Below, in pieces: positions 47,901-57,718 of a stretch of DNA of 64,000 nucleotides. The DNA is from Lithospermum erythrorhizon (taxonomy: Eukaryota > Streptophyta > Magnoliopsida > Boraginales > Boraginaceae), in NCBI GenBank assembly GCA_019722365.1, contig JADFUC010002358.1, positions 992,001 through 1,056,000 of the forward strand, in the 5' to 3' direction. Position 1 is the first letter of the stretch; the number at the start of each line of letters is the position of its first letter. A program made the position numbers and the translations under genes. The notes beneath the pieces were generated by a model that saw nothing but the letters and a program-made list of their open reading frames with translations, was not told the origin of the DNA and did not search any database.

Positions 47901-50900
47901 TTCCATGATGATGCGGCTGTGGTGGGCGAGGAGAGGAAAGGCATGGAGCTTGCAGTGAGCTTAAGTCTGTTTGCATCACGTGTGCAAGAGATTCGCGTCC
48001 CTTTGCAGGTATAATTGTACCAGAAGTTGAATTCCTTCATTTTGACAGTTTGTGTGGTGAGCTGCACCTTCCTGGCTCTATCACCACTCAACATTTTCAT
48101 CTTGTGAAAAAATAGAGTCCCGTTTAAGCAGCTTCTGTTCTTATCTTACACTAATACTTACTATGATGCTATCTTGTTAATTGGCTTGGTAACGGTTGTT
48201 GATTTTTATTCAGTATTAAAATTTGTAATGTAAAAAAGTTATTGTCATCTTAAAAAGAATAAGTATGTTGTGTTAAGAGTTTCTAAAAGATAGGGTCATT
48301 CTATTTCGTTTAAAAGACTAATGTCAATGAGTCTATCTAGTAGATATTGGTAATAACAAGTTGACAAATAGTGTGTATAGTCAAGTTATTGATTTTCATT
48401 CAGTTTTTGAACTTTTGGCCAGTAAATTGACATTTTAGAAATATGAGCCATGTTGTGTTAGAGGTGCTAAAAGATAGTGCCATTCCGATATGTGGAAAAA
48501 GAGTCATGGGAATGTTTCTATCTAGAAGAGATTCTGTAATAACAAGCTGACAAATAGTGTTTCAAGTCAAGTGCTGTTGCGAAGAGAAATTTATAGGGAG
48601 CGCACTCTTGTGATTGTTTATCTTTCTGTGTAAGTCAGTTGGGGTGCAGCTGGGATGGAGAAGAGAGCTCCTGCTATATGGAATGTCAGCAATCAGGAGT
48701 GGGATTTTTAAGTCCAGAATTGATTAAAATAGAATTTTATTGTTCATCCAATTTTTTGTAAGTTTCATTCAACAATAATGCGTGTACCAGAGATTCTATG
48801 TGATATGCACAAATTTATGTGTTTAAGTATGTGATGTCTTAAATTGCTTGTTTTCTCATTAAATTTTTTGTATACTGTATATCTGAATTTTTTAGGCTTC
48901 TCTATCTAGGAACACCATGATCTTCTTCTGACCACCTTACCAGCTGCGGAGTCTGCTCTTGAGGTAAATAACAATTTTCTTTGTCTAGATCAACTTGAAG
49001 TGCCACAGGACCTGTTTTTGACTTTACTGCATTTGCATGCAGAAGTTCCAAAATATCCTGAATCAATATGAGATCGTTTCAACTGGTTTTTACCTTGCTG
49101 ACCAAGAAAGATCTAACCTTGCTCTTCATGAGACTTCTGCAAAGTCAATAGTTTCCGAAACAACCTCCAAGTCCGAAAAAATTCTTTCTTCACTAGAGAT
49201 GCAGGCTCGAGAATTTGCTCAAGTTCAAGCCGCACTGATGGAAAAAATTCAGGAGGCTTCAACTTGGGTAGAGCAGCATGGAAGAGTCCTTGATGCTTTG
49301 AGAAACCAGTCTATCCCAGACATGAGTGCTGGATTTAAACTTTCTAGTAGCGGAGAATCACTATCTCTTATATCTGCTGTTCTTGTTGCTGGAGTCCCAA
49401 CTACAATAGTACCTGAGCCGACACAAGTCCAGTGCCATGATATAGACAGGGAAGTTTCCTTGACAGTAGCTGAACTTGATCATGGGCTTTCTTCAGCAGT
49501 TGCAGCCCTTGAGACATATGCATTGGCTCTGCAACGGATCCTACCACTGAATTACCTTACAACAAGTCCAATTCATGGGTGGGCTCAAATTCTTCAACTT
49601 TCTGTGAGCTCTCTCTCATCAGAGATCATATCACTAGCCAGAAGACAGGCTGTTGAACTTGTTAAGAAGGTCCAGATTACTGAGTCTGAGTCTGCAAAGA
49701 GGAACTATGATAATTTATGCCTTAGTGTAGTAAAGTATGCAGCTGAAATAGATAGGATAGAGGAAGAAAATGCAGATCTGGTGAAAACAATTGACCCAGA
49801 AACTGAACAAAGAGCTAAGGAACGTCTGTTATCATCTTTTATGAAATCCATGCTGTCTGCTGGTTTTATTGCAGACGAGGATATTCCACATATGGGACTA
49901 CTAAGGCATGAAGGATCTAGTAACTCAAGCTTTGTAAACATGACTGATGATAAGAAGGGAATCGTTCTTGCTGTTCTCGGTGCAGCTGCAAGTCTTCTCT
50001 ATGATAATGTCAAACATAAACTGGTGAATGGTCTAAATCACACAAACAGGGGAAGAAATGTGGATCATGTTCTGAAGTCTGATGTTTTCTCTATATTCTG
50101 TGAGCTTGAGGAGCAAGTAGATAAATGCATGTTTGTAGCAGGGTTTGTTATTGAACTTCAAGACCACATCAGAGGACAGAGTCCGGATGTAGATGCAGAC
50201 AGTCGGTCAAAATCTTCATCTACACGGAATTGGGGTTCCATTTTCATGGCATGTCTATTTTCCTGTAAAAATTCTATTCAAAAGATGCTTGAGGTCGTTT
50301 TACCAGAGGTTTTAAGATCTTTCATATCATCCAACTCAGATGTAATGGATGTGTTCAGATCTGTATCACAAGTTAAGGGATCTGTGGATTCAGCACTGGA
50401 GCAACTTATTGAACTTGAATTAGAGAAGGTTTCTTTAGTAGAGCTTGAGCAAAATTACTTCGTTAAAGTCGGCCTGATTACTGAGAAACAGTTGGCTCTT
50501 GAGGAAGCTGCTTTGAGAGGTCGAGATCATCTATCTTGGGAAGAGGCTGAGGAACTTGCTTCCCAAGAAGAAGCTTGTAGGGTGCAGCTAGACAAACTTC
50601 ATCATGCATGGAGTCAAAAAGATGCCCGCACGTCTTCTCTTATGAAGAAGGAAGCTAGTATTAGGAGTTCATTTGTTTCTCTAGTGCACCATTTGCAGTC
50701 TCTGATTAATTTTGAATACGAGGAGCAAAGAGAGGGGTTAAATGGTAGAGGCCTTCTTGCTTTGTTAGTTCAGCCTTTCACTGAGTTGGAATTGGCTGAT
50801 GAAGTAATATCATCATATGGTCGATGTTCAGAATCAAGCCCAAGTAGGATAACTGAACTCGCAGACTTAATACATGCTGGATGCCCGATATCTCAATTTG

Positions 50901-53900
50901 TATGGGACTTCCCTCTCATGGGAAACAATAATGCATTCTTCATTTGGAAGCTGTATGTGATATATTCATTTCTTGATACCTGTACTCATGATGCAGCTTT
51001 ATCGGTTGATTTGAATCTCGGGTTTGATCAACTGATCAATGTAGTGAAGTTGAAAGCTGAATCCCAACTTCAAGAACATATTGGGCACTACTTGAAAGGG
51101 CAAGTTGCTCCTATGTTGATGAGTATGTTAAACAATGAAATTGAAACTTTAAGCCAAACTTCTTACTTCGGAGTGGATGTGGCAGTAGATGACATGCAAG
51201 AGACAGTGAAGAGAGTGCATGTTTTATTGGAAGAATTCTGCCATGCACATGAAACTGTCAGAACAGCAAGGTCATCAGCTTCTTTGAAAAAGAGGAAAGT
51301 GAATGAACTAAAGGAGGCTTTGCTGAAAACCAGTTTGGAAATTATTCAGATGGAATGGATGCATGATGTAAGCTCTAGCCCCTTGCAAAACAATCGGCTC
51401 AAATGTCACAAGTTTCTAGCTAGTGAAAATGATTTGCTTCCTGTTCTATTAAACATAAGCAGGCCCAAACTGCTCGAGAGTGTTCAATCATCCACTGTCA
51501 TGATAGCTAAATCACTTGAGAACCTGAAAGTTTGTGAGCACAATTCTGTCGCAGCAGAAGGACAGCTAGAGAGAGCAATGAGTTGGGCATGTGGAGGTCC
51601 AAGTTCCAGTGCTCTTGGAAGTTCTATTCCACATAATACAGGAATACCACAGGAATTCCATGATCATTTGATGAGAAGGCGACAACATATACATGAATTG
51701 CAAGAGAAAGCATCAAACATAACAAATTTGTGCATATCAGTTTTGGAATTTGAAGCATCCAGAGATGGAATTTTTCGTTCTCCTGGAGAGTTCCATCCTT
51801 CGAGTAGTGCTTCGGATGGAAACAGCTGGCAGGACGTCTTCTTAAACATATTGAAAAATTTGGAGATCACCTTTCATTCTTTTACACGTAAGTATCATGT
51901 ACTATGTCTTTTACACATAAGTATCATGTACTATGTCTTTGGTGAATTATTGGTCATATTCTCTGTTAATGTTCTTCTTAATGTGATGAGTGATACTTGC
52001 TTCATCAGGCACTGAAGAAGAATTTATACTTGCGCAAAGCAATGTGGAAGCTGCTTCAAGTGGCCTCTTTTCAGCAACAAATGAACTTCATGTTGCTTCT
52101 GTTAAAGCACAGACTGCATCAGGTAACCATATCTCCGTGGCCCAAAAATTACTTTTCCAATCTGAGGTTCAAAGAACCCCTAACACACACTGTAAGACCT
52201 GTCCCATATGAAATTATGATTATTGCCTGAGACGAAAATGCAAGACTTAGGTCTGGTGCTTTAGGCTATTGTTGTTGCATTGTGTGTGCTGAACAATCAT
52301 CATGTTTAGACCACTTATAGCAAATTAGCAGTGCCTTTACTGATTTAAGTAATAAAAATCTATTGATAGGGAATGGTTATGGCTATCTTCGTTAATACAC
52401 TAGTATGCCACCAGTTTAACATATATAGTTTGACCAAGAAAAGTTTGAAAGGCATTTCTGAAAGCTGGTGAACTGATAGCGGCCTCTCTTGCAGATGATA
52501 TGCAAAGTACTCTTCTTGCTTTGAGAGACTGTGCCTATGAAGCTAGTGCAGTACTATCTTCTTATGAGGGCATTGCCAGAGGACATACTACTTTGACATC
52601 AGAATGTGGTTCCATGCTTGAAGAGGTAATAAACTTAACGTGAATTGGAATGCACTTGGTGAACCCAACAATTGGAAGCTGATGCACATATTTCTTTAGA
52701 TCTATGCCCTTTCTCCTTTTAAATTCTAGGCTAATGAAGTACCCCGAGTTCTGTATCTATGTTGGCTTATTTATACTTCATTAGGTTGTACCTAATAATG
52801 ACATTTATACTCACTGTTATGCATGCTCAACACCAAGATGCATCAACCGGTGCTCTTTGTCCTAACCAAAAGCCTTTGGTGGCGCAGGCCCTGTTTCTTT
52901 TACCTTCATTGGTCACCTTTCCCCTTGTCCCTATTATTTGAACTCCTTAGGCTTCAATTGTAGGTGTTGGCTATAACCGAAGGATTACACGATGTTCATA
53001 ATTTAGGGAAAGAGGCAGCTGCATTACACTCTTCTCTGATGCGAAGTCTTGCTAAGGTACTCCCTCTCCCCCCAAGCTTTACTTCTCAAATCTCTTTTAG
53101 CTACTAAAACGGATAAAGGTCGAGGAAATTAGTTGAATCGTGTAGCGCATGCAACATTAAACATTTTTATTTTGTGTCTCATGTTACAACTACTTCTGCA
53201 TCTGTTATGAACAGGCAAATGCAATCCTTCTTCCTCTTGAATCTCTGCTATCTAAGGATGTTGCTGCAATGACTGATGCCATGTCAAGGGACAGAGATCT
53301 TCAGGAGGGAATCTCTCCTGTTCATGGGCATGCAATATTTCAGTCTTATAATAAAAGAATTAAGGAAGCTTCTCAAGCACTCAAGCCTTTGGTGTCACCC
53401 ATAACATCCTCTGTTGAAGGACTTCATTCCATTCTAACCAGGCTGGCACGAACCGCAAGTCTTCATGCTGGAAATCTTCATAAGGTTAGCACTCTTTGCT
53501 CTTAGGTTTGTTTTAGATGTTCCTATACTGGCTTATATTAGTGAAAAATTGAATTGTTGTATTCTTTCTTCCAGGCTCTTGAAGGATTAGGAGAAAGCCA
53601 GGAAGTCAGGTCACAGGATACTAATTCACTGAGGCCAGATCTCATTCATGAGTCAGCTGAAGATGAAAAGGAATCTGAAATATTTATGAACTCCAATGAA
53701 GAAATTTATGGTGATAGTATTGGTATGAGTGGCCTCTCCTTGCAAGATAAGGAATGGATGATAACACCTCCTGAAAGCATCATGAGTAGTGGCTCAAGCT
53801 CTGGTGCAGCTTCCACTGAAACAAGTCTTGGAGACAGTTCCAGTGTCATGGATATTACAGACTCAGTTACACTAAGTGATAACACAGAGGTGAAAAGTTC

Positions 53901-55400
53901 CCTAGAATGTCATTCATTGTATGAAACCGACCTCCATATTGTTGATGAGGCAGACTCTGGAAACATGCAGGTGTGTTGTTCTTCTCTAAGATAATAGTAT
54001 CTGTTCTAATGTAGTAGTATCAAATAATCTATTTCACTGTTATGAAAATTCTTTTCTGAGGCATTATGTTTTGAAGCTGGAGAGCTCACATTTGAAGTTC
54101 ACAAATGAAAATGAAATATCGGTTTCAAGTCAGGACAAGATTGTATGTCATGAGACTTCATTGTTCAACACAGAAGGTGCTGTTCATCGAAATAAGGGTG
54201 AGGAACCTTTTTTTGAAGAGATGCCTTAGACTCTTGGTTCATATGAACATAAATTATTTGGACTTCTTTATGTGCTGCTATATACATTATGGGTTGAGAT
54301 AAACAGTTATCTTGGTAGGTTGCCTTATACATTATGGGTTGAGATAAACAGTTATCTTGGTAGGTTGCCTTGCACCTTTGGCACTTATCTTGCTTCTTAA
54401 CTACAATTTTAATTGCTTAACCAGTTAACCCTACCCTTTAGAGTAGCCGGTATTAAAATAGACGTTTTTAATTTGTTTCACCAAGCATGCCCTGAATATT
54501 TTTAAGATTTTTTACTGCATGCATATTATTTGGGTCATAAGGTAACATCTTCAAGAGAGATTTATCACACCTGCTCTCTAGAATTTCATCTATTTATTCT
54601 TCTATAGAAACTTTTTGATGTGTTGGCTGACATTTTTTGTCTTGAAAAGCTTAATGATATGACCACCAATAACAGCAATGAACTCCACAACAGAAATATT
54701 GAAGGACAAACAAAGAAAGATAAACGAGACAGCATAAATAGATGGACTGCTGTGAATATGTCATCTTTCTGTAATACTGTTTAACCATATGTCATACGAA
54801 GTTGCACAAGCGACTTTTTTCTCCTCCTCTATCTGTTGCGGGTCAAAGGCTCCTTCTCCCTTCCCTTCTTCAACCTCTGATTCATAATGAGAAAGTGGAT
54901 AGACAACATTGGTCATGAGATGAGTTTCATTATGTTTGTTATCATTGTTATCCGTTGAAGGCCCTCAAGGTTTATTGAGAGGAGTTACACCAGTCATCAC
55001 CAGAGATAGATTCTCTGGCGTCATGTCTATATATGTGTTTACCTCCAACGTTCCCATTTTTCATGTTTACAGAATGATATACGGTTGAATGTCATTCTAT
55101 CTGTTACGAGTGTGTATTCATATTATTATAGTTGCTACGTTTATCATGCAGGTAAGAATGCTTATGCCATGACTATTATAAGGAGTGTAGAGATCAAAAT
55201 TGATGGTCAAGATATTGCAGAAAACAGGTATCTACTTGGAAATTCGTCCCACGAGTTTCTGTTTAGCAATCATTTGTCTCAATTTAGGTTCTATTTGCAG
55301 AGATATTGATATTTCCGAGCATGTAAACTTTCTGCTTCAGCAAGCAACGAGTGTAGATAATCTTTGCAATATGTACGAAGGTTGGACACCTTGGATCTGA
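38949..55400 (+). CDS. SMG1: SMG1, PI3K-like kinase of nonsense-mediated mRNA decay
   Basis: Protein kinase that phosphorylates UPF1 during NMD. Sixteen exons: 38949-39223, 40192-45151, 45224-45412, 46030-46144, 46313-47366, 47561-48008, 48910-48963, 49043-51887, 52009-52122, 52495-52625, 52964-53056, 53215-53484, 53575-53970, 54077-54197, 55152-55227, 55301-55400. All phases agree and give 3,746 residues, the expected size for plant SMG1. The N-terminus is Pro/Ala/Gln-rich. HEAT-like and FAT repeats fill the 1,653-codon exon 2. In the kinase domain, Lys2037 sits in YLLKGREDLR, the catalytic loop GLGDRHLDN has Asp2217 and Asn2222, and HIDYNVCFDKG has Asp2236. A 1,400-residue insertion follows, then the FATC tail ending EGWTPWI. 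Everything needed for activity is present. Several introns carry tandem duplications. Confidence 0.98.
39257..39708. repeat. Four-copy tandem repeat in SMG1 intron 1
   Basis: Units start near 39257, 39385, 39496 and 39606 (periods 128, 111 and 110 bp). Each runs from an ATTT(A/G)TCAAAGTAAAGCAA-like head through TTGTAGTTCTA(G/T)AAGTTAATTG to TATGTTTGTGAATATT. The middle copies are the most alike. Confidence 0.85.
39877..40130. mobile_element. MITE-like relic in SMG1 intron 1
   Basis: TACTCCCTCCATTTCGAAAAG at about 39879 resembles the terminal repeat of plant Stowaway/Tc1-mariner MITEs. The TTTTGAACTCAAAT and GTGAAAAA-ATCAAA motifs that follow are shared with intron 1 of PAC2 (57865-58060). 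I cannot find the opposite terminal repeat. Confidence 0.4.
48199..48571. repeat. Diverged 190-bp tandem duplication in SMG1 intron 6
   Basis: Copy 1 begins TTGATTTTTATTCAGT at 48199 and copy 2 TTGATTTTCATTCAGT at 48389. Both continue through ATGTTGTGTTA, CTAAAAGATAG, GTCTATCTAG or TTCTATCTAG, and TAATAACAAG(T/C)TGACAAATAGTGT. Indels and substitutions show it is old. Confidence 0.8.
51880..51937. repeat. 29-bp duplication of the SMG1 exon 8 splice donor
   Basis: The unit TTTTACACGTAAGTATCATG...ACTATGTC (51880-51908) is repeated at 51909-51937 with a single difference. The G of the GT donor at 51888 is A at 51917. Only the first copy keeps a usable 5' splice site. Confidence 0.9.
54281..54370. 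repeat. Perfect 45-bp tandem duplication in SMG1 intron 14
   Basis: Two identical 45-bp units (54281-54325 and 54326-54370), each starting TATACATTATGGG and ending GGTAGGTTGCCT, abut directly. Identity suggests a recent event. Confidence 0.95.
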
Positions 55401-55412
55401 GCTTTCTTGGTT

Positions 55413-55567
55413 AATTAAAAGTTTTAGACATCCTGGATCATGTGAGCATGCATGAAAGGAGGGTGTGGTTTCTGAGGTTATACAGGAAAGGAGTAATTAA
55501 GAGTTTTAGACATCCTGGACCCCATGCATGAAAGGAGGATATGGCTTCTGAAGTTATACAGGAAATG
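55413..55567. repeat. 82-bp tandem duplication just after the SMG1 stop
   Basis: AGTTTTAGACATCCTGGA occurs at 55420 and again at 55502. Both copies are followed by CATGCATGAAAGGAGG and TTATACAGGAAA. The second copy has small changes. It probably lies in the SMG1 3' UTR. Confidence 0.85.
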
Positions 55568-56700
55568 CTTACGATGCAGTAGCGCCTTTAACTTGAAACT
55601 TATATCTGTTTGTGCCTCCTAGACTGGCTGAAGAACTGCAGCACAATGAATTATAATGGCAGCGCACTACAAAAAGGCTAAGAGAGCAACATGAAACATC
55701 AGTGGCAAGTGCTGGCATAGGCCATACCCTTGGAGCTTCATGATCCCTAGGCAGCCCTATAATTCTGATGTATTGATGATTGATAAATGCTATCATCTCC
55801 GGGCACCATGAGAAGAACGTCAATTAACAAGTAAAATACCACTGTTAACCATCCAAGGTATGTGACGTCTCCTTGGAACTAATGTAGATCAAGTTTTTCA
55901 TCTTTAATCCTGCATTGAATTGAATTGGCGAATTCTTTTACCTGCTAATTCTCTTCTTCACAGGACTCGGCTAATAACACTGAAATGTTTTTGTACTCAT
56001 GAATAATGCCAGAGCAGCAGTAGTGAGTTACATAAAAAGGATGGTTTTGGTGACTCAATCGGATCCCCCAGATTACTGATTCAAGACTTTGTTTACTCGT
56101 CTATTAGCTAGCTGGATTGGTTGATAAGTCAACTTGATTTAGATGTCTTATCAATTTGAAGACCGGACTTGTAGCTTTGTTATTAGGATCCCTCTCCTTC
56201 AGACTTAAAAGTCAGAATTTATTTCTACAAGTTTCTTGTTACATGTTATGTGAATTACAAATTGCTTCTGATATGAAATTCTAATCTAAAAATGAGGGTC
56301 ATAAACAATCTCATTGCCTCTCTAAATTATGGTGGATTCATCATCTTCGCTTGAATAAATGCATAGAGTCCATCTGCCAAGTATAAAATAATCTTTTGGT
56401 GGATCCAAACTATAGATCTTTAATATTGACCTTGATTAGGGACTAATAATAAAAAAGAATATCTGGTGTCCACTCGGACGCTTTACCGTCTTCTAAAATA
56501 AATTATTCTGCCCACCATTCTATTTTCACCCCTTTTGTACGAGGGACAAGATCAAATGCATATATAAGTCGGCAAAATAATCCATTGTGCCTCAATACCA
56601 CTAGCTATCCTCTGTTTCAGAGATTAAACCATATGACCCTCTGTTTTAAATGTTAAACCATATGCTGAAATCATGAACTCCAAGGTTACACCACCCAGAC
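55568..56700. other. Intergenic DNA after SMG1
   Basis: The first part may be remaining SMG1 3' UTR. The minus frame at 55569-55823 has no domain, promoter or splice support. I see no other structure. Confidence 0.45.
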
Positions 56701-56708
56701 GATCTTGC

Positions 56709-56716
56709 TATATATA
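56709..56716 (+). promoter_or_regulatory. TATA box of the 68-residue protein gene
   Basis: TATATATA lies about 100 bp upstream of the chosen ATG at 56817. Confidence 0.5.
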
Positions 56717-56816
56717 TCCACTGTCCCAATACTTCTTCACTCATCAAGATATTAAAGTAATTAAATCAAAACAGAAGTTTCCACAAAACCCACCATTTAG
56801 AATACCATATTTTGCA

Positions 56817-57023
56817 ATGTCTGCATTAGTTGATATTTGGAGCAGTGAGTTAGCTAAGCAGAGGAAGAAGAGTAGTACTGAAGTAGAAGAAGAAGCCAAA
56901 TCAAAGACTGAGAGCATAAGCAGCAGCCAAAAGTTGAATAGCTGGGTTAGAGTTATGAAATTCAAACTGCCAAAGATGGATGAGGCTTCTGTTTCTATGC
57001 TTGTTCAATCCTTTAGTCCATAG
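56817..57023 (+). CDS. Small plant protein, MSALVDIW-type, 68 residues
   Basis: The protein begins MSALVDIWSSELAKQRKK and is hydrophilic, Lys- and Glu/Ser-rich, with KLNSWVRVMKFKLPKMDEAS near the C-terminus. I recall small uncharacterised plant proteins with a similar MSALV-W-SELAK start, but cannot name a function. I prefer the ATG at 56817 over the in-frame ATG at 56673, because a TATA box at 56709-56716 lies between them and the family-like start is at 56817. An AATAAA follows 99 bp after the stop. There are no introns and no signal peptide. Confidence 0.7.
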   Translation: MSALVDIWSSELAKQRKKSSTEVEEEAKSKTESISSSQKLNSWVRVMKFKLPKMDEASVSMLVQSFSP

Positions 57024-57121
57024 AACTTACCATCTTTATGCATTACTACTGTGGGATTTCTTCAATGTCATTTTTCGCTTTTTGTCTGCTCGGTTTGTTT
57101 AAAGTATATGTAATTATGTAA

Positions 57122-57127
57122 AATAAA
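57122..57127 (+). terminator. Polyadenylation signal AATAAA
   Basis: AATAAA 99 bp downstream of the 68-residue frame's stop codon. Confidence 0.45.
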
Positions 57128-57459
57128 CTTCCACTATAAGTTGACTTCTTTTCAGACATGTCTTGGTTATTTCTTGTTTTTAGTTAGCTACATGTGAAAT
57201 CATGGCATATGATCTATATATGCATGGTTTATAAATATTTAATGTAACACAAAGATCTCTATGGAATAAGTGAAAACAAAAACATACCTCATATAAATAT
57301 ATCGAAAAAGATTATCTAATTGCTCTTTATGTTTATTTTTTTAGTTAGCTACTTGTGAAATCATAGCTACTTCTGCAGGAGCCAAACGAGAGTCATAATT
57401 GATTTGAAATTTGTCCATTATGTATTGAACTTTAGTAACGAGATACTTTCCGCATAATT
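57128..57459. other. Spacer between the small gene and tRNA-Ala
   Basis: AT-rich and without coding potential. GTTAGCTAC-TGTGAAATCAT occurs at 57183 and 57353, a short imperfect direct repeat. Confidence 0.45.
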
Positions 57460-57464
57460 AAAAA
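57460..57464 (-). terminator. RNA polymerase III terminator
   Basis: TTTTT on the minus strand, four bases after the tRNA discriminator base. Confidence 0.75.
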
Positions 57465-57468
57465 CTTT

Positions 57469-57541
57469 TGGAGGTGCGGGGAATCGAACCCCGTGCCTCT
57501 CGCATGCGAAGCGAGCGCTCTACCATATGAGCTACACCCCC
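57469..57541 (-). tRNA. tRNA-Ala (anticodon CGC)
   Basis: A 73-nt cloverleaf without intron. The acceptor stem GGGGGTG pairs with CACCTCC (one G-U), and the discriminator base is A. The A box is TAGCTCATATGG, the anticodon stem-loop is CTCGC-TTCGCAT-GCGAG, and the T arm contains GGTTCGATTCC (B box). CCA is not encoded, as expected for a nuclear gene. It reads GCG Ala codons and lies 178 bp upstream of, and divergent from, PAC2. Confidence 0.97.
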
Positions 57542-57718
57542 ATCTTGTTCATCGAAGTGAAAAACAAATCTACGACTTATTGGGATACCAAAATGATAAC
57601 GGCCCACTAACTGAGGAGCCCAGTTAGAATCAAAACCCAAGCCCTAAAGTCCAGCTAAATAATCCAAAGTCAAAATCAACGACTTAACTTTTTCTGCAAT
57701 TCAATTTTGACTCTCCAA

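Noticed and set aside
51888..52015. C-terminal extension of the long SMG1 frame
   Set aside because: It is intron 8 read-through (GTAAG donor at 51888); the next exon restores the SMG1 sequence in phase.
55569..55823. Minus frame of 84 codons after SMG1
   Set aside because: Likely antisense of the SMG1 3' UTR; no recognisable motif.
57458..57640. Minus-strand open frame of 60 codons
   Set aside because: It reads through the tRNA-Ala gene; the frame is a by-product of the tRNA sequence.
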